Source: Puniceicoccaceae bacterium 5H (GTDB lineage Bacteria; Verrucomicrobiota; Verrucomicrobiia; Opitutales; Oceanipulchritudinaceae). From it: DNA of 64,000 nucleotides. Under the pieces are notes generated by a model that did not search any database, was not told the origin of the DNA, and worked only from the letters and a program-made list of their open reading frames with translations. The stretch covers positions 1-64,000 of the forward strand of contig WOUP01000016.1 in the NCBI GenBank assembly GCA_009772895.1, read 5' to 3'. A program made the translations under genes and the position numbers. Shown here piece after piece: positions 60,111-64,000 of this stretch (its first letter is position 1; every line of letters begins with the position of its first letter).

Positions 60111-62420
60111 ATGAGGATCTGCTTCATTACGACTGAGTTTCCGCCTACCCGCCTGGGCGGTGTCGGCACATATTCGCTCATCATGCCCCGACTGCTCAAG
60201 GCGGCCGGGCACGATGTCGTCATCGTGACGAAACTGGCGGACGACGCCCCACGCGAGGATACATGGGAGGACATCCCCGTCTACCGCCTCCCCCATCTAT
60301 GGGAGCAATATGGCGAGACGGACTACAACGGCGACATCACGCTCTTTTATGCCGAGATGCACCACCTACGCAGCTTCGTGGGTGGCTTTGCACGGGAGGT
60401 CGCCCGGTTTCTACCCGGTCTGCACGAACGTTACCACTTCGACGTGGTCCTCAGCCAGGAGGTCGAAGGCCCAACCTACTTCGCGCAAGACCGGCAGATG
60501 CTGTTCGACGAGCTGGGCGACCTGCCCTTCGTCCTGTTCATCCACAGCCCGCACCGCTCCATCCAGCTGAACAACGACGACGCGCTCTACAACCGCTTCG
60601 ACTACCATCGGGTGATGTACGAAGAGCACGCGGTCAGCCTGGCCAGCGGGCTCATCTACGCGAGCGACTACATGCACCGCGAGCTGGTCGGGCAACTCGG
60701 CTGCGACAACCGGCCCAATGCCGTCGTACCGCTGCCGTTGGGCGACGTGCCGGATTTGCCGCGCGAACCGCTGCCGGAGGGCGAGCAGCGCCTGGTCTAC
60801 GCCGGGCGCATCGAGCCGCGCAAGGGCGTCGAAACGCTGGTCCGCGCCGTCGCTCCCCTGCTGGAGAAGCACCCGCGGCTGACGCTCCACCTTTTCGGTC
60901 GGGATACGGAGCACCCCTCCCTTGGCCGCAGCATGCAGGAATGGCTGCAGCGCTTCGTCCCCGCCGAACATGCCGAGCGCGTCGTCTTCCACGGAGCGGT
61001 CCCCCGCGAGGAACTGTGGCGCGAATACCGACAGGCGACCCTCGGCGTCGTGCCCAGCCACTGGGAACCCTTTTCTTTTGTCTGCCAGGAGATGATGGCC
61101 AGCGGGCTACCCGTGGTCGCGACCACCGCCGGCGGCATGGCCGAGATGATCGAACACGGCGAGAGCGGCTGGTTATGCGAGGCGGCCAGCCCCGCCGCCC
61201 TGACCCGTGCCCTGCAGGAAGCCCTCGGGCAACGGGCAGAAAAACTGGCCGCAGTCGGCGAGGCAGCCAGGCAACGCATCCACCAGTACTGCGACAACGC
61301 GACGATCACCGAGCAGACGGTCGCTGCGCTCCAACAGGCGACCGTCTACCACGAGTTGCAGCGCCGCACGCACCAGCGCGTGCGCGTGCCCAGTCGCTAC
61401 CCCTTTAGTGACCGCCCCCTGCGGGAGGCACACAGCGCGCCCTCCGTCGATCCCAGCCCGATCCAGCGCCTCGCGGTCGTCATCCCGTGTTATAACATGG
61501 GCCCGTATCTCGAGGAATGCGTGCAAAGCCTGCTCGACCAAACGCGACCGCCGGAACGTATTTATCTCGTCGACGACGGTTCGACCGATGCCCATTCGCG
61601 GGAGGTTTACGCCCGACTCGAGCAAGAACACGCCGCCGTCATGCTGCAGCGCTTCGTCAATGGCGGCCTGCCTACGGCACGCGAACGCGGCGCGGCCCTG
61701 GCGATCGGCGACGGCGCTGACGCGCTGGTCTTCATCGACGGCGACGACTACCTTGATCCAACGTATTTCGCCAAGGCCCTGGACGTGCTCAATCGCCACC
61801 CCGAGGTGGGCGCGGTGACGGCCTGGACCCACACCGTAGGGCTGATGCACACCTACTGGGCGCCCTTCCACAATCAGTTCCCCTTCCTTTTGGCCGAATG
61901 CCAGAGCACTCCGCCGGCCATGATCCGCCGCGAAGCCTACGAAGCCGCCGGCGGCTTCCAGGCAGCCCAGAAATACGCGTTTGAGGACTGGGACTTCTGG
62001 ATCGGGCTCAACGGCACCGGCTTCGCCCAACTCGTCATCCCCGAGCCGCTGATCTTTTACCGCATGCGTGAGGGATCGATCTCTCGGCGCTACAACAGTG
62101 CGACGCGGGAACACGGCCGCCGCTTTATCACCGCTCGGCACGAACCGCTCTTCCAGCGCTACGCGCGCGAGGTGGCCCTCCTGAACGAAGCCCTGCGCTG
62201 GTGGGAAGGCGACAAATCGGCAGCGTCCCAGGAAGAGCTCGACACCTTGCGGCGTGACCTGGAGTGGAACTACCGGCAGCATTTCCACTTTAAGGAGTTG
62301 CACGAGAAGAAGTTCCAGGAAGCGGAGTGGCTGCACAACGTGAAGCGCGATCTCGAAGCCCGCATAGCCGAGCTGGAGCGCCGCCTCAACGAAGCTGCCG
62401 CCCCGGAAACAAAGGGCTGA
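60111..62420 (+). CDS. Two-domain glycosyltransferase (GT4 plus GT2)
   Basis: A 769-residue cytoplasmic protein joining two transferases. Residues about 1-415 form a GT4/GT-B domain: FITTEFPPTRLGGVGTYS at the N-terminus, RLVYAGRIEPRKGVETLVRA, VVPSHWEPFSFVCQEMMASG and PVVATTAGGMAEMIEHGESG. Residues about 447-680 form a GT2/GT-A domain: LAVVIPCYNMGPYLEECVQS, LVDDGSTDAHSREVY, and the metal-binding ALVFIDGDDYLDPTYF. A heptad-like charged coiled coil ends the protein (about 700-769). It should build a polysaccharide or glycolipid from two sugars. Neighbouring galE and rfb genes would supply donors. ATG at 60111. Confidence 0.93.
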   Translation: MRICFITTEFPPTRLGGVGTYSLIMPRLLKAAGHDVVIVTKLADDAPREDTWEDIPVYRLPHLWEQYGETDYNGDITLFYAEMHHLRSFVGGFAREVARFLPGLHERYHFDVVLSQEVEGPTYFAQDRQMLFDELGDLPFVLFIHSPHRSIQLNNDDALYNRFDYHRVMYEEHAVSLASGLIYASDYMHRELVGQLGCDNRPNAVVPLPLGDVPDLPREPLPEGEQRLVYAGRIEPRKGVETLVRAVAPLLEKHPRLTLHLFGRDTEHPSLGRSMQEWLQRFVPAEHAERVVFHGAVPREELWREYRQATLGVVPSHWEPFSFVCQEMMASGLPVVATTAGGMAEMIEHGESGWLCEAASPAALTRALQEALGQRAEKLAAVGEAARQRIHQYCDNATITEQTVAALQQATVYHELQRRTHQRVRVPSRYPFSDRPLREAHSAPSVDPSPIQRLAVVIPCYNMGPYLEECVQSLLDQTRPPERIYLVDDGSTDAHSREVYARLEQEHAAVMLQRFVNGGLPTARERGAALAIGDGADALVFIDGDDYLDPTYFAKALDVLNRHPEVGAVTAWTHTVGLMHTYWAPFHNQFPFLLAECQSTPPAMIRREAYEAAGGFQAAQKYAFEDWDFWIGLNGTGFAQLVIPEPLIFYRMREGSISRRYNSATREHGRRFITARHEPLFQRYAREVALLNEALRWWEGDKSAASQEELDTLRRDLEWNYRQHFHFKELHEKKFQEAEWLHNVKRDLEARIAELERRLNEAAAPETKG

Positions 62421-62497
62421 GCGCGGACGACCCTCACTCGTTAGCCACCAAATTTTCGGCCTTTACTTGGCGGCTCTTCGCCATTTGTATCCGCAGC

Positions 62498-64000
62498 ATG
62501 ACGCTACCGCGCCTTTGCTCCCTCACCACGCTCATGCTGGTGGGAACCTTCACCTCACAACTTGCGGCCGCGGATCTTGTCCTTGTGGGACGCCCCGGCG
62601 ATCTGGAACTGGATTCCACTGGAGGATCGGCAGACAATCCGGTGGAACGACGCTCCTCGCTCACGGATACCTTCCACTTTTTCGAGACCAACCCCACCGC
62701 CACGTTTACGGTGCTCCTGCCGGAGCTCTACGACAACGGCGACACCACCTTTACCGCCTGGCGTCCGCGCAACCCCGCCGGGGACAGCCCCACGGGCTTT
62801 TATCGTGAAGAAGTGGCCTTCGCCACGGAAACGGTGACGGGCGTCAACCCAGACAACCCCGAGGTGCCTCAAGATTACCAGGTCGTGAAGCTGACCCCCA
62901 CCGAGTTTACGGTGGAGCTACTGCCGGACAACGCGCCCCAGCAGGTCGCCAATTTCATCAGCTACGCGGTGGAGGGTGACTACGACAATACGGTCGTGCA
63001 CCGCAACCCGGGCATGGGCGTCTACAGCGCCCAATACACTTTCGACTTCAACATTGCGCAGGCCGGTAGCTATACGCTGACGCCGACCGAACCAGCAGAA
63101 GACGATCCCTACCAAGTCGAAAATTACTCGAGCTTCGACTGGGCCGCGATCACTTCCAGAGGCACCATCGCGGCAGAGGAAGGGGACCTCGAGGCGGAGC
63201 CGGGCACCTTGGCTACCGCCCTCAACTCCTCGGGATACGCCACCTCTGGATGGTTCTTCAATATCAGCGACAACTCCGACGCCTTTGCCAACGCCTACCC
63301 CATTTTCGGCAAGGTGACCGGCGACGCCTATCAGAACGGCACCAGCATCGGCTCGGCCCAAGATACCGTGCTTGGTGTGCTCGGCCAGATCCCGGCGCTC
63401 GACCTGCAGGTGCTGTTGCCCAGTGCCTTTGCCGATGTGCCGCTGATGGTCAATGGCGCGCCCGAAGGCACCCCGGACTACGACGACCCCGCCGCCGGTG
63501 AGAGCGATCCGCCCATCGACTCCATCATCGCGACCCACGAAAACTATATCTGGGCCGACGCCTACGTGCGCTTCCCCAGCGTCACGCTCGACGATTTGGG
63601 CGAAGAGCCAACCGCCAACTCGATCAACTACACGATCGAAACCTATTACGATGAAGAAGACGAGGTCTCGAGCGGCAATGACCGTGACTCCTTTGACATC
63701 GACAGCCTGGCCGTCGATCCGGCAACCAACGAAATCGTCGTCGGCGTAGTCAAGCCCGGCACCCTGTTGGTCACCGTCACGGCCACCAATGCAAGCGACT
63801 CGACCGACGAAGAATCGATTCTCCTGCGCCTGACGGCCGTCAATCCGGAGATGGCGAACTTCTTCAAGACCTACTCGGCCGTCTATGGCCCGGACGATGA
63901 AGACGATTGGAACGGCTACTATGTGACGGCCCTCGCTGGTGTGTACGACTACGACTTCCCGCTGGTCTACTTCAACTACTATGGCTGGATGTGGCTGGAC
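62498..64000 (+). CDS. Secreted cyclophilin-like protein, incomplete
   Basis: An open frame of 501 codons from ATG 62498 to the window end with no stop, so the 3' end is missing. Signal peptide LTTLMLVGTFTSQLAAA. After a beta-type region, residues about 130-275 carry a cyclophilin-type peptidyl-prolyl isomerase core: TVELLPDNAPQQVANFISYA, GDYDNTVVHRNPGMG, GTIAAEEGDLEAEPGTLATA, SGWFFNISDNSDAF and YPIFGKV. Several normally conserved active-site residues are changed, so catalysis is unsure. A later part (about 370-450) may be Ig-like, and the last residues YFNYYGWMWLD begin the Trp-rich module seen at 11373 and 44980. Exported protein folding or adhesion are possible roles. Confidence 0.8.
   Translation, partial: MTLPRLCSLTTLMLVGTFTSQLAAADLVLVGRPGDLELDSTGGSADNPVERRSSLTDTFHFFETNPTATFTVLLPELYDNGDTTFTAWRPRNPAGDSPTGFYREEVAFATETVTGVNPDNPEVPQDYQVVKLTPTEFTVELLPDNAPQQVANFISYAVEGDYDNTVVHRNPGMGVYSAQYTFDFNIAQAGSYTLTPTEPAEDDPYQVENYSSFDWAAITSRGTIAAEEGDLEAEPGTLATALNSSGYATSGWFFNISDNSDAFANAYPIFGKVTGDAYQNGTSIGSAQDTVLGVLGQIPALDLQVLLPSAFADVPLMVNGAPEGTPDYDDPAAGESDPPIDSIIATHENYIWADAYVRFPSVTLDDLGEEPTANSINYTIETYYDEEDEVSSGNDRDSFDIDSLAVDPATNEIVVGVVKPGTLLVTVTATNASDSTDEESILLRLTAVNPEMANFFKTYSAVYGPDDEDDWNGYYVTALAGVYDYDFPLVYFNYYGWMWLD

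Overview
The window looks like a chromosomal segment of a Verrucomicrobiota bacterium, most likely class Opitutae/Opitutia. The evidence is the high GC, two proteins ending in PEP-CTERM sorting tails (VPEPSTYAALAG and VPEPATIIGAS followed by basic residues), a giant autotransporter-repeat protein, tryptophan-rich secreted modules, two TonB receptors, and many starts without a clear Shine-Dalgarno sequence. This placement is inferred from gene content; no rRNA gene is present. I see no phage, insertion sequence, integron or CRISPR array. Gene order is mostly short operons separated by hairpin-rich gaps.

Layout. 1-486: gene-free, with hairpin repeats that recur elsewhere in the window. 487-4647 (minus): RlmI-type rRNA methyltransferase, lipoprotein, LptF/G permease and a BtuF-like binding protein. 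4754-8485: PEP-CTERM protein diverging from a TonB receptor and a secreted protein, which together with the BtuF-like protein form a probable cobalamin-type (corrinoid) uptake locus. 8659-15004: gamma-carbonic anhydrase-like protein, aldose epimerase, two tandem haem-binding proteins, a Trp-rich secreted protein, a thioesterase, a NifX-like/DUF134 pair and an NhaC antiporter. 15245-22283: tRNA-Pro, Der GTPase, aminotransferase with its Lrp-type regulator, GNAT enzyme, membrane protein with HTH partner, a family-4-like uracil-DNA glycosylase lacking most Fe-S cysteines, a GYF-like protein and a Mini-III-like RNase. 22449-28403: a 1984-residue lectin/beta-strand-repeat/PEP-CTERM protein. 28501-34972: TatD-like hydrolase, a 1150-residue probable PPi-type PEP carboxykinase, and an acylphosphatase-ABC transporter operon.

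35231-42726: conserved hypotheticals, a lysophospholipid acyltransferase-like protein, a VWA protein, tRNA-Asp, RNase E/G, RodA and a SMUG1-type glycosylase. 42868-51991: chemoreceptor, a secreted SGNH esterase facing a LacI-type regulator, a DUF6653 protein, transaldolase and a YdeI-like protein. 51995-57855: rfbA-rfbB, a DUF4405 membrane protein, a siderophore-type TonB receptor and galE. 58351-62420: a long gene-free region with a striking structured leader, then an aspartate/aromatic aminotransferase and a GT4-GT2 double glycosyltransferase. A secreted cyclophilin-like protein with a Trp-rich tail runs off the right edge.

Functional picture: a Gram-negative carbohydrate-using cell with an elaborate envelope (LPS export, rhamnose-type nucleotide sugars, UDP-galactose, glycosyltransferases), TonB-dependent scavenging, large adhesive or degradative exported proteins, and two different uracil-DNA glycosylases. 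The strongest candidates for new biology are the surface corrinoid locus, the shared Trp-rich module, the PPi-PEPCK-like enzyme, the altered glycosylase and the structured leader at 58694-58812.
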